From contig NZ_FNVB01000004.1 in NCBI RefSeq assembly GCF_900108315.1, forward strand, positions 620,001 to 684,000: a DNA stretch of 64,000 bases. The letters run 5' to 3'. Position 1 is the stretch's first letter; the number at the start of each line of letters is the position of its first letter. Below are positions 43,294 through 51,121 of this stretch, in pieces. The notes beneath the pieces are model-generated. The model was not told the DNA's origin, ran no database searches, and worked only from the letters and a program-made list of their open reading frames with translations. The stretch comes from Saccharopolyspora kobensis (GTDB lineage: Bacteria > Actinomycetota > Actinomycetes > Mycobacteriales > Pseudonocardiaceae). The translations under genes were made by a program, and so were the position numbers.

Positions 43294-46112
43294 CACGGCT
43301 TCCGGCGGGAGGTCGCATCGACCGCTCGCGCACGCTGCGGTTCTCCGTCGACGGCATCGAGCTCACCGGCCGCCCCGGTGACACGCTGGCGTCGGCGCTG
43401 CTGGCCAACGGCCGCATCGAGGTCGGCCCGTCGATCTACCGGGACCGGCCGCGCGGCATCGTCACCGCCGACGGCACCGAGCCGAACGCGCTCGTGCAGG
43501 TGCTCAGCGGCGGCCCGGAGCCGATGGTGCCCGCCACCGCGCTGGAACTGCACGACGGCCTGCAGGTGGCGAGCCTGTCCGGCGTCGGCTGGCTCAGCGG
43601 CGCACCGGATCCAGCGGTCTACGACAAGAAGTACGCGCACGCCGACGTGGTCGTCGTCGGCGCGGGCCCGGCCGGGATCGCCGCCGCGCTCGCCGCCGGG
43701 CGCAGCGGGGCGCGCGTGCTGCTGGTCGAGCAGGGCCGCGAGCTCGGCGGAGCGCTGCTGGACGGCGCCGAACGCATCGACGGACGCAGCGCGGGGGAGT
43801 GGATCGCCCGCGCGGCGAGGGAATTCGTGGACATGCCGGAGATGCGGGTGCTCACGCGCGCCGCTGCAGTCGGCCTCTACGACCACAACTACCTGCTCGT
43901 CGCCGAGCGGCGCGGCAACCGCAGGCGGCTGTGGCACGTGCGCGCGCAGCGGGTGGTGCTGGCCACCGGAGCCCACGAGCGCCCGATGGTCTTCGCCGAC
44001 AACGACCGGCCCGGCATCATGCTCGCCTCGGCGGTGCGCACCTACCTCAAGCGGTTCGCGGTGCTGCCCGGCCGGGACGCGGTCGTGGTCACCACGTCCG
44101 ACAGCGCGTACCTGACCGCGGCCGATCTCGCCGCCGCCGGAGCCCGGGTCCGCGCGGTGGTCGACACGCGCCCGGAGCCGCCGCAGCGGCTCGTCGACCT
44201 GGCGGATTCCCTGGGAGCGCAGGTGTTCACCGGCTCCGCCGTCATCGGGACCACCGGCGACCGGCGCATCACGTCGGCGCGCATCGGCGGTGTCGAGGGT
44301 GCGGGAACACCGGTCGACGTGGAGTGCGATCTGCTCGCGGTGTGCGGCGGGTGGAACCCGGCGGTGCAGCTGTTCAGCCAGGCCGGCGGTGCGCTGCGCT
44401 GGGACCGGCTGGTGGCCGGGTTCGTGCCGGAGCAGGAAGCCGGGCGGCCCAAGGTGATCGGGGCGGCGCGCGGCACCTACGACCTCGCGGGCTGCCTCGC
44501 CCAAGGGCTGGCCGCGGGCGCGGAAGCCGCCACCGCCAGCGGTTTCCGGATCGCCGCCCCGCCGGTGCCGCCGGTGGCCGGCGACCGGCCGGTCAGCGCG
44601 CCGCGGCCGGTGTGGCTGGTGCCTGGGGAGTCCGGCGAACCGGCGGAGTGGACGCAGCACTTCGTCGACCTGCAGCGGGATGCCACGGTCGCCGACGTGT
44701 GGCGGGCGATCGGCGCCGGGATGCGCTCGGTCGAGCACGTCAAGCGCTACACCACCATCGGCACCGGCAGCGACCAGGGCAAGACCTCCGGAGTCAACGC
44801 CATCGGCATCATCGCCGAGGCGCTGGGCGCGGAGTCGCCGGGCGAGGTCGGCACCACGACCTTCCGGCCGCCGCACAGCCCGGTGCCGTTCGCGCTGCTG
44901 GCCGGGCGCGACCGGGGAGCGCTGCACGATCCGGTGCGCACCACGCCGATGCACTCCTGGCACGTGGCGCACGGGGCGGAGTTCGAGGACGTCGGGCAGT
45001 GGAAGCGGCCCCGGTACTACCCGCTCCAGGGCGAGGACATGGCCGCCGCGGTGCACCGCGAGTGCCTGGCCGCGCGCACCGGGGTCGCGATGCAGGACGT
45101 GTCCACGCTCGGCCGGATCGAGGTCGTCGGGCCGGACGCGCCGGAGTTCCTCAACCGCATCTACACCAACGCCTTCGCCAAGCTCCAGGTCGGCAAGGCC
45201 CGCTACGGGGTGATGTGCCGCGCCGACGGGATGGTCTTCGACGACGGGGTGTCGATGCGGCTGGCCGAGGACCGCTACCTGATGAGCACCACGACCGGTG
45301 GGGCCGCGGCGGTGCTGGAGTGGCTGGAGGAGTGGCTGCAGACCGAGTGGCCGCACCTGGCCGTGCACTGCACGTCGGTGACCGAGCAGTGGGCCGCGGT
45401 GGCCGTGGTCGGCCCCGATTCGCGCGCGGTGGTGGGCCGGCTGGCCCCGGACCTGGACGTCTCCAACGAGGCCTTCGGCTTCCTGGAGTTCCGGGAAACC
45501 GTGCTGGGCAACGGGATTCCGGCCCGGATCAGCCGGATCTCGTTCTCCGGCGAGCTGGCCTACGAGGTCAACGTGGCGTCCTGGTACGGCCTGGCGCTGT
45601 GGGAGGCGGTCCGCGAAGCCGGGCAGGACTTCGGCATCACGCCCTTCGGCACCGAGGTCATGCACGTGCTGCGCGCGGAGAAGGGCTTCGTGATCGTCGG
45701 CCAGGACACCGACGGCACCGTGACACCCCACGACCTGGGCATGGACTGGGTGGTCTCCAAGCGTAAGGACTTCATCGGCAAGCGCTCCTTCGCCCGCCCC
45801 GACACCGCCCGCGCCGACCGCAAGCAGCTGGTCGGGCTGCTCCCGGTCGACCCGGGCGAGCTGCTGCCGGAGGGCGCGCACCTGGTGGAGCCCGACGTGC
45901 CGCTGACGCCGCCGGTGCCGATGCTCGGGCACGTGACCTCCAGCTACCGCAGCGCGATCCTGGAGCGCACTTTCGCGATGGCGCTGGTCCGCGGCGGCCG
46001 CGGGCGCATCGGCGAGGTGCTGCACGTGCCGGTCGGCGGCCGGCGCATCCCGGTCGAGGTGACCGATCCGGTGTTCTACGACGTGGAAGGAGCCCGCCGT
46101 GACGGTCGCTAG
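43290..46112 (+). CDS. soxA: Sarcosine oxidase alpha subunit
   Basis: A 940-aa subunit. The N-terminal 2Fe-2S-like fold (TLRFSVDGIELTGRPGDTLA) and an NAD-binding pyridine nucleotide-disulfide domain (VVVVGAGPAGIAAALAAGRS) are followed by a GcvT-like C-terminal half (about 560-940) that binds THF and captures formaldehyde as methylene-THF. ATG 43290 overlaps the soxD stop. Length and domain order match heterotetrameric SoxA. Confidence 0.95.
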   Translation: MTRLPAGGRIDRSRTLRFSVDGIELTGRPGDTLASALLANGRIEVGPSIYRDRPRGIVTADGTEPNALVQVLSGGPEPMVPATALELHDGLQVASLSGVGWLSGAPDPAVYDKKYAHADVVVVGAGPAGIAAALAAGRSGARVLLVEQGRELGGALLDGAERIDGRSAGEWIARAAREFVDMPEMRVLTRAAAVGLYDHNYLLVAERRGNRRRLWHVRAQRVVLATGAHERPMVFADNDRPGIMLASAVRTYLKRFAVLPGRDAVVVTTSDSAYLTAADLAAAGARVRAVVDTRPEPPQRLVDLADSLGAQVFTGSAVIGTTGDRRITSARIGGVEGAGTPVDVECDLLAVCGGWNPAVQLFSQAGGALRWDRLVAGFVPEQEAGRPKVIGAARGTYDLAGCLAQGLAAGAEAATASGFRIAAPPVPPVAGDRPVSAPRPVWLVPGESGEPAEWTQHFVDLQRDATVADVWRAIGAGMRSVEHVKRYTTIGTGSDQGKTSGVNAIGIIAEALGAESPGEVGTTTFRPPHSPVPFALLAGRDRGALHDPVRTTPMHSWHVAHGAEFEDVGQWKRPRYYPLQGEDMAAAVHRECLAARTGVAMQDVSTLGRIEVVGPDAPEFLNRIYTNAFAKLQVGKARYGVMCRADGMVFDDGVSMRLAEDRYLMSTTTGGAAAVLEWLEEWLQTEWPHLAVHCTSVTEQWAAVAVVGPDSRAVVGRLAPDLDVSNEAFGFLEFRETVLGNGIPARISRISFSGELAYEVNVASWYGLALWEAVREAGQDFGITPFGTEVMHVLRAEKGFVIVGQDTDGTVTPHDLGMDWVVSKRKDFIGKRSFARPDTARADRKQLVGLLPVDPGELLPEGAHLVEPDVPLTPPVPMLGHVTSSYRSAILERTFAMALVRGGRGRIGEVLHVPVGGRRIPVEVTDPVFYDVEGARRDGR

Positions 46113-46713
46113 TCAGGCCGGCCGGAAGGCCGACACCCTGCGCCGCAGCCCGTTGGCCGCGCGGGCCGACGAGCTCGCCGCCCGCAGCGGGCCGGCCGTC
46201 GCGCTGGCCGAGGAGCCGTTCCTGACGCAGGTGAACCTCCGGGTGCACCCGGGCAGCCCCGCGGTGGCCCGCATCGAGCACGCCCTGGACCTGGCGCTGC
46301 CGCACCACGAACCGAACCTGGTCTCCGGCGACGAGACCGCGGCGGCGCTGTGGCTGGGCCCCGACGAGTGGCTCCTGGTCGGACCCGACGGCCGAGCGCC
46401 GGTGCTGCTGCCAGCCCTGGACGAAGCCCTCGCGGACTCACTCGGGTCCACAGTGGACGTATCGGCGAACCGCACCGCGCTGCGCCTGTCCGGTCCCAGG
46501 GCCCGCGACGTCCTGGAGAAGGTCTGCTCCCTGGACCTGCATCCCAGGGCGTTCCCGCCGGCCCGCTGCGCGCAGACCCTGGTCGGCAGGACCCAGGCGA
46601 TCCTCTGGTGCCTCGACCGGAAGCCCTCCTACCGCCTCCTGGTCCGCAACTCCTTCGCCTCCTACCTGGTGGATCTCCTCCTCGACGCCATGCAGGAGTT
46701 CACCGCAGGGTGA
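46099..46713 (+). CDS. soxG: Sarcosine oxidase gamma subunit
   Basis: A 204-aa SoxG protein (SPLAARADELAARSGPAVAL at the start, then LWLGPDEWLLVGPDG and VDVSANRTALRLSGPRARDV). GTG 46099 lies inside the end of soxA, overlapping it by 14 bases, with GGAAGGAG upstream. It completes the operon. A hairpin follows 9 bp after the stop. Confidence 0.9.
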   Translation: MTVASQAGRKADTLRRSPLAARADELAARSGPAVALAEEPFLTQVNLRVHPGSPAVARIEHALDLALPHHEPNLVSGDETAAALWLGPDEWLLVGPDGRAPVLLPALDEALADSLGSTVDVSANRTALRLSGPRARDVLEKVCSLDLHPRAFPPARCAQTLVGRTQAILWCLDRKPSYRLLVRNSFASYLVDLLLDAMQEFTAG

Positions 46714-46722
46714 GCCGGAGCT

Positions 46723-46771
46723 GGTGAAGGGCGCCTCGGAGCGAGTAGGTTCCTCAAAGGTGTCCTTCACC
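46723..46771. terminator. Hairpin between soxG and the converging reductase gene
   Basis: GGTGAAGG (46723-46730) pairs with CCTTCACC (46764-46771), with further partial pairing inside. It follows the soxG stop by 9 bp and overlaps the last codons of the leftward reductase, so it may end both transcripts. Confidence 0.5.
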
Positions 46772-47947
46772 GCGGCTCGCGGTGGTGAGCGTGGTGGTGA
46801 GGCGGCGGCGGTGGGTGGTGAACTGCTTGGGGCTGTTCATCGCCAGGACCGCGACCTGGCGGCCGCCGCGGTGGTAGGCGGCCACGAAGCGGCGGGACGC
46901 CAGCGAGCCGTCGACCACGGTGATCCGGTCCTTCGGGCCCGCGTAGCCCGCGAACTGCAACGTCGAGCCGTACTGGCGCGACCAGAAGTGCGGGACGCCG
47001 GTGTAGTCCGCCACCGTCCGCCCGGCGAGGAGGTTGCGGACCGCGACCGGCGGCTGGTTCATCGCCGTCGACCAGTGGTCGCTGCGCACCGTGCGGCGGT
47101 GGTGCGGCGGCCGGTAGCGGGCGATGTCGCCGACGGCCACCACGTTCGGGATCGCGGTGGCGCAACCGGAATCGGTGACCACGCCGTCGCGCAGCTTCAG
47201 GCCGGAACCGCGCAGCCAGCGCGTCGCGGGTTCCGCGCCGACCTCGACCACCACCGCGTCCGCCGGGAGCACCCGACCGTCGGCCAGTTCGACGCCGGTC
47301 ACCCGGTCCTCGGCCAGCACCCGGATCGCAGGCGTTCCGCACCGCACCCGCACGCCGTGGTCCTCGTGCAGCGCGAAGTACAGCGGTGCCAGCTCGATGC
47401 CGAGAGTTCGCGCCAGCGGCAGGTGTTGGGCGTCGACGAGCGTGACCTGAGCGCCCAGCGCCCGGCAGCTGGAGGCGATCTCGGTACCGATCAGCCCACC
47501 GCCGACCACGACGACCCGCGCACCGGCGCTGATGTCCTCGCGCAGCGCCAGCGCGTCGTCGATGGTGCGCATCCGGTGGCAGCCGGGGACCTCGCCCCCG
47601 CCGGGCAGGCTCAGCCGCGCCGAACCGGTCGCCAGCACGACGCCGTCCACGCGGACCTCGCTGCCGTCGGCGAGCACCACCGCGCCGCGCCGGGTGTCCA
47701 GCCGGACCGCCGCGATGCCCAGCCGCCACTCCGCGGCCAGCTCGGCCTCCTCCTGCTCGCTGCCCAGCGCGAGTTCCTCCGGTTGCAGCTTCCCGGCGAG
47801 GAATTCCTTGGACAGCGGTGGCCGGTCGTACGGCCGGTGCGGCTCGGCGCCGATGATCACCAGCCGCCCGTCGAAGCCCTGCTCGCGCAGCTCCTGAGCG
47901 GCTCGCCAGCCCGCCACCGAGGAACCGACGACGGCGACCGCCCTCAT
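46754..47947 (-). CDS. Ferredoxin/rubredoxin reductase-type FAD oxidoreductase
   Basis: A 397-aa NAD(P)H-dependent reductase of the putidaredoxin/rhodocoxin type. The FAD motif is AVVGSSVAGWRAAQEL, the NAD motif VVVGGGLIGTEIAS, and the second FAD motif NVVAVGDIARY. The C-terminal reductase domain (RRTVRSDHWSTAMNQ) is intact. It would feed electrons to a ferredoxin serving an oxygenase or P450, and neither is adjacent. A betaine-demethylating Rieske oxygenase elsewhere in the genome is a possibility. ATG 47947 overlaps a tiny upstream ORF. Confidence 0.88.
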   Translation of the reverse strand: MRAVAVVGSSVAGWRAAQELREQGFDGRLVIIGAEPHRPYDRPPLSKEFLAGKLQPEELALGSEQEEAELAAEWRLGIAAVRLDTRRGAVVLADGSEVRVDGVVLATGSARLSLPGGGEVPGCHRMRTIDDALALREDISAGARVVVVGGGLIGTEIASSCRALGAQVTLVDAQHLPLARTLGIELAPLYFALHEDHGVRVRCGTPAIRVLAEDRVTGVELADGRVLPADAVVVEVGAEPATRWLRGSGLKLRDGVVTDSGCATAIPNVVAVGDIARYRPPHHRRTVRSDHWSTAMNQPPVAVRNLLAGRTVADYTGVPHFWSRQYGSTLQFAGYAGPKDRITVVDGSLASRRFVAAYHRGGRQVAVLAMNSPKQFTTHRRRLTTTLTTASRGEGHL

Positions 47948-47988
47948 GCGGCGCTCACGGCCGGTGCGGCCACGAAGAATGACGACAA
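47944..47988 (-). CDS. Possible 14-aa leader peptide coupled to the reductase gene
   Basis: TTG 47988, 4 bases after GGAGGT (47998-47993), opens SSFFVAAPAVSAA and stops at TGA overlapping the reductase ATG (ATGA). The best ribosome site in this leader belongs to this tiny frame and not to the reductase itself. That suggests translational coupling. It could also be coincidence. Confidence 0.3.
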   Translation of the reverse strand: MSSFFVAAPAVSAA

Positions 47989-47998
47989 GCCGACCTCC

Positions 47999-48034
47999 GT
48001 TGCACAATGAGGAACAGCGCGTAGTATGTGCAAC
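47999..48034. promoter_or_regulatory. Spaced inverted repeat upstream of the reductase
   Basis: GTTGCACA (47999-48006) and TGTGCAAC (48027-48034) are perfect 8-bp inverted arms separated by 20 bp. This puts equivalent faces 28 bp apart. They sit upstream of the leftward reductase and before the rightward IclR gene. The IclR protein is the obvious candidate binder. Confidence 0.5.
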
Positions 48035-48077
48035 AAATCTGACCCTCTGGCCGCGACAACGTCAAGAGGGACAACGG

Positions 48078-48185
48078 ATGAGCTTTTCCGATCTCGCAGT
48101 TGGGGCGGCCGCCGAGGCCCCCGCCCACGCGAAGAGCTGGACGGTTCTGGAATGTGCACCGCGAGCGGATACGGTTGACCGGTGA
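48078..48185 (+). CDS. Possible 35-aa small ORF coupled to the IclR gene
   Basis: ATG 48078 has GAGGG 7 bases upstream. The frame (MSFSDLAVGAAAEAPAHAKS start) ends in a TGA that overlaps the GTG start of the IclR gene (GTGA). No family is recognised. Coupling suggests translation, but the frame is short enough to be chance. Confidence 0.3.
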   Translation: MSFSDLAVGAAAEAPAHAKSWTVLECAPRADTVDR

Positions 48186-48970
48186 GTAGCGCAGCTGAAT
48201 CACGCGGGAGGAGTTCTGGCGCTCTGGTGCAGTCCGTCGATCGGGCTGTGACCGTCTTGGAACTGCTGGCGCGCAACGGAGAAGCCGGCATCACCGAGAT
48301 CGCCGGTGAGCTGGGAGTGCACAAGTCGACGGCGTCCCGGCTGGTCAGCGTGCTGGAAGCGCGCGGCCTGGTCGAGCAGCTGGGCGAGCGCGGCAAGTAC
48401 GCCATCGGCTTCGGCATCGTGCGGCTGGCCGGGGCGGCGACCGAGCGCATGGACCTGCCGAGGCTGGGCAGGCCGTTCTGCGAGTCGCTGGCCGCCGACC
48501 TGGGCGAGACGGTCAACATCGCGATCCGGGACTACGACGTCGCCATCAACATCAGCCAGGCGCGCGGCACGGCAGCGGTCACCGCGCACAACTGGGTCGG
48601 CCAGCGCACGCCGCTGCACGCCACCTCCAGCGGCAAGGTGCTGTTCGCGCACGCGCCGCACGAGGACCAGGACGAGCTGCTGGCCCGGCCGCTGGAGCGC
48701 TACACGACCCGCACCGTCACCAGCGCGGGCCAGCTGCGCAAGGACTTCGAGCTGATCGTCCGCGACGGCTACGCGACGAGCTACGAAGAGCTGGAGCTCG
48801 GCCTCAACGCGGCGGCGGTGGCGGTCTACAACCAGGAGGGAGAGGTGATAGCGGCGCTGAGCGCTTCGGGCCCGTCCTACCGCTTCTCCCGCAAGCGCAT
48901 GCGAGAGGTCGTGGGAGCGATGCGCATCGCGGCCAAGGAGCTCTCCTCCCAACTCGGCTTCCTGGTCTGA
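48182..48970 (+). CDS. IclR-family transcriptional regulator
   Basis: A 262-aa regulator. The winged HTH (about 14-75: SVDRAVTVLELLARNGEAG, ITEIAGELGVHKSTASRLV) precedes a GAF-like effector domain (HATSSGKVLFAHAP, YATSYEELELGLNAAAVAVY). IclR proteins of this type control catabolic genes in response to small organic acids. Candidates are the sox and dimethylglycine genes or the adjacent reductase. It starts at GTG 48182, overlapping a small ORF. Confidence 0.9.
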   Translation: MSSAAESRGRSSGALVQSVDRAVTVLELLARNGEAGITEIAGELGVHKSTASRLVSVLEARGLVEQLGERGKYAIGFGIVRLAGAATERMDLPRLGRPFCESLAADLGETVNIAIRDYDVAINISQARGTAAVTAHNWVGQRTPLHATSSGKVLFAHAPHEDQDELLARPLERYTTRTVTSAGQLRKDFELIVRDGYATSYEELELGLNAAAVAVYNQEGEVIAALSASGPSYRFSRKRMREVVGAMRIAAKELSSQLGFLV

Positions 48971-48987
48971 GGCCGGGGTCCGCCGCG

Positions 48988-49025
48988 ATTTCAATTGAAA
49001 TCGGACGTCTGATTTCAATTGAAAT
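48988..49025. repeat. Paired ATTTCAATTGAAAT palindromes, copy 3
   Basis: Palindromes at 48988-49001 and 49012-49025, 24 bp apart, begin 17 bases past the IclR stop. The flank and spacer resemble copy 1 (GAAATC-GAC-TCTGATTT order). They sit between the converging IclR and antiporter genes. Confidence 0.85.
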
Positions 49026-49074
49026 TGCCTGCCAGCCCGGCGCGTCGGCGTCCGACACGCCGGGACCGTGGGCA

Positions 49075-49088
49075 AGTTCAATTGAAAT
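49075..49088. repeat. Single degenerate copy of the AT-rich palindrome
   Basis: AGTTCAATTGAAAT keeps the TTCAATTGAA core with one arm changed. It is 63 bp after the previous palindrome and directly adjoins a tandem repeat. Confidence 0.6.
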
Positions 49089-49162
49089 CGCAGGATCACC
49101 CCGGTGCGCCATCGCAGGATCACCCCGGCGGTGCGCCATTGCAGGGGCGCCCGGTGGTGCGC
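49088..49162. repeat. Short tandem repeat, about 2.8 copies of 24-27 bp
   Basis: Units TCGCAGGATCACCCCGG+TGCGCCA (49088-49111), the same with an added CGG (49112-49138), and a diverged third (49139-49162). It lies just past the antiporter gene stop. Confidence 0.65.
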
Positions 49163-49172
49163 TGGGCCCGGG

Positions 49173-50738
49173 TCAGTCGCGGGAGAGCCAGAGCTCTTCC
49201 AGGTCGAGCTGGTGCATCACGCGGCGGAGGACTTCGTCGTCGATGCGGCGGTTGTCGCGGAACTGCACGAAGACCGCCCGCTCCGCGGCCAGCATCTCGC
49301 CGCGCAGGCGGCGGTACGCCGCCGTCGGGCTCTCGCCGACTTCGTCGGACGATCGCCCCAGCCGCTCCCACGCCTGGTTGCTGCGCTGCTGCGCTGCGCT
49401 TCGCAGCTGCTCCACGGCGTTCTCCGGCAGCGCCGACTCCGCGGCGAGCTCGTCCAGGCGCTCTCGCGCCGCGCGGGCCGCGTTGTGCTGGGCTTCGGCC
49501 TCGGCGAGCGCATCGGTGTAGTCCTCGGTCCCGCGCACGTCCAGCTTGTTGATGAGCCAGGGCAGCGTGCTGCCGTGCAGTAGCAGGGTCGCCAGGGTGA
49601 CGAAGAACGTCAGGAACAGCACCTCGGAGCGGTGCGGGAACGGTTCCCCGCTCAGCGTCGCGGTCGGGATCGCCGAAGCCGCCGCCAACGACACCACGCC
49701 GCGCATGCCCGCCCACGACACCACCACCTTGTCCCGCCAGCTCGGTCGGCGGCCGCGCAGCAGCTCCGGCAGGTACATCACCAGGAAGACCCACACCACC
49801 CGCGCGAGCACCACGCCGGCGGTCAGCGCCAACCCGGCGACGAGCAGCGGCCCGAGGTCCAGCGAAACGCTCTCCGCGACATTGCGCAGCTGCAGTCCGA
49901 TCAGGGCGAACACGACCGCTTCGAGCAGCGTGTCCGCGGCGCTCCACACCGCCCGGTCCTGCAACCGGGTCGCGGCGCTGCCCGAGGTCGCGTGGTGCCC
50001 CAGGTACAGGCCCGCCACCACGACGGCCAGCACGCCGGAGGCGCCTACCTCCTCGGCGAGCAGGTAGGCGAAGAACGGCACGATGAGCCCGGTGGCGCTC
50101 TCCAGCAGGTCGTCGCGCAGCAACCGCCTGATCCGCTGCACCAGCCAGCCGATGGCGTAGCCGATCACCACCCCGCCCACCGTGGCGATCAGGAACATTC
50201 CGACGCCGCCCAGCAGCGACGAGCCGACGCCGACCGCAGCGGCCACGGCCACCCGGTACGCGGTCAGCGCGGTCGCGTCGTTGACCAGGCTCTCGCCGCT
50301 GAGCACCGTCATGATCTTGCGCGGCAGCCCGAGCCGCCGGCCGATGGAGATGGCCGCGACCGCGTCCGGCGGTGCGAGCACCGCGCCGAGCACCAGCGCC
50401 GCGCTCACCGGCAGGTCCGGCACCAGCCACCAGGCGATGGCCCCGGCGACGGCCGTGGTGAACAGGACCAGTCCGAAGGCCAGCAGCCCGATCGGCCGCA
50501 GGTTCGCCCGGATGCCGATGGTGGAGCTGTTCAGCGCCGCGGAGTACAGCAGCGGCGGCAGGATCAGCAGCAGCACCACGTCCGGGTCGAGCGCGTAGTC
50601 CGGCACCCCGGGGATCGACGACACCGCCAGCCCGACCACCACGAGCGCCAGCGGCGCGGACAGGCCGATGCGCCGGGCGACCGCGGTCACGCCCAGGGAC
50701 CCGGCGAGCAGTGCCATGAGTGCGGGAAGATCGTGCAT
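49173..50738 (-). CDS. CPA1-family Na+/H+ antiporter
   Basis: A 521-aa membrane transporter with about 12 spans. CPA1 landmarks are APPDAVAAISIGRRLG (the ion-site Asp in span 5), SGESLVNDATALTAYRVA and WAGMRGVVSLAAASAIP. A cytosolic helical C-terminal tail follows (about 420-521, AEAEAQHNAARAARERLDEL). The span normally reading NDxTALV has TALTAYR, a mild variation. The start is ATG 50738 with CGGAGCG upstream. It is divergent from a UBP zinc-finger gene. Confidence 0.9.
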   Translation of the reverse strand: MHDLPALMALLAGSLGVTAVARRIGLSAPLALVVVGLAVSSIPGVPDYALDPDVVLLLILPPLLYSAALNSSTIGIRANLRPIGLLAFGLVLFTTAVAGAIAWWLVPDLPVSAALVLGAVLAPPDAVAAISIGRRLGLPRKIMTVLSGESLVNDATALTAYRVAVAAAVGVGSSLLGGVGMFLIATVGGVVIGYAIGWLVQRIRRLLRDDLLESATGLIVPFFAYLLAEEVGASGVLAVVVAGLYLGHHATSGSAATRLQDRAVWSAADTLLEAVVFALIGLQLRNVAESVSLDLGPLLVAGLALTAGVVLARVVWVFLVMYLPELLRGRRPSWRDKVVVSWAGMRGVVSLAAASAIPTATLSGEPFPHRSEVLFLTFFVTLATLLLHGSTLPWLINKLDVRGTEDYTDALAEAEAQHNAARAARERLDELAAESALPENAVEQLRSAAQQRSNQAWERLGRSSDEVGESPTAAYRRLRGEMLAAERAVFVQFRDNRRIDDEVLRRVMHQLDLEELWLSRD

Positions 50739-50826
50739 GGTCGCTCCGTGTTGGTGCGGAAGGCCGAACCGCGCGGTTACCGTCGAGACGACATTCTCGC
50801 CCGAACGCACCAAGAGGGAGCCTGCG

Positions 50827-51099
50827 ATGTCCACCAGCTGCGCGCACCTGCGCGATGCGGCCGACCGAGCGCCGGAACCGAGCCGCGCGGACGGGTGCGA
50901 GGACTGCCTGGCCGCGGGCGAGCACGCGTGGGCGCACCTGCGCATGTGCACGGAGTGCGGCCACGTGGGCTGCTGCGACTCCAGCCCGCACCGGCACGCC
51001 ACGGCCCACTACCACGAGACCGCGCACCCGGTGGTCCGCTCCTTCGAACCCGGCGAGTCCTGGACCTGGTGCTACGTCGACGAGAAGCTCCGCGCCTGA
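50827..51099 (+). CDS. UBP-type zinc finger protein
   Basis: A 90-aa single UBP zinc finger (CEDCLAAGEHAWAHLRMCTE, CGHVGCCDSSPHRHATAHYH, ending SFEPGESWTWCYVDE). The Cys/His ligands of the ubiquitin-binding fold are all present. Actinobacteria use this domain without ubiquitin, and it is frequently found beside CPA1 antiporters, as here. ATG 50827 has AGAGGGAG 7 bases upstream. Confidence 0.88.
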   Translation: MSTSCAHLRDAADRAPEPSRADGCEDCLAAGEHAWAHLRMCTECGHVGCCDSSPHRHATAHYHETAHPVVRSFEPGESWTWCYVDEKLRA

Positions 51100-51121
51100 G
51101 CCGCGGCCCCGGGTGATGCCG

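Noticed and set aside
43089..46025. 978-codon antisense frame over soxA
   Set aside because: Shadow with no domain. soxA is intact on the plus strand.
49088..49162. CRISPR array
   Set aside because: The units are adjacent tandem copies with no spacers, and no cas genes are present.
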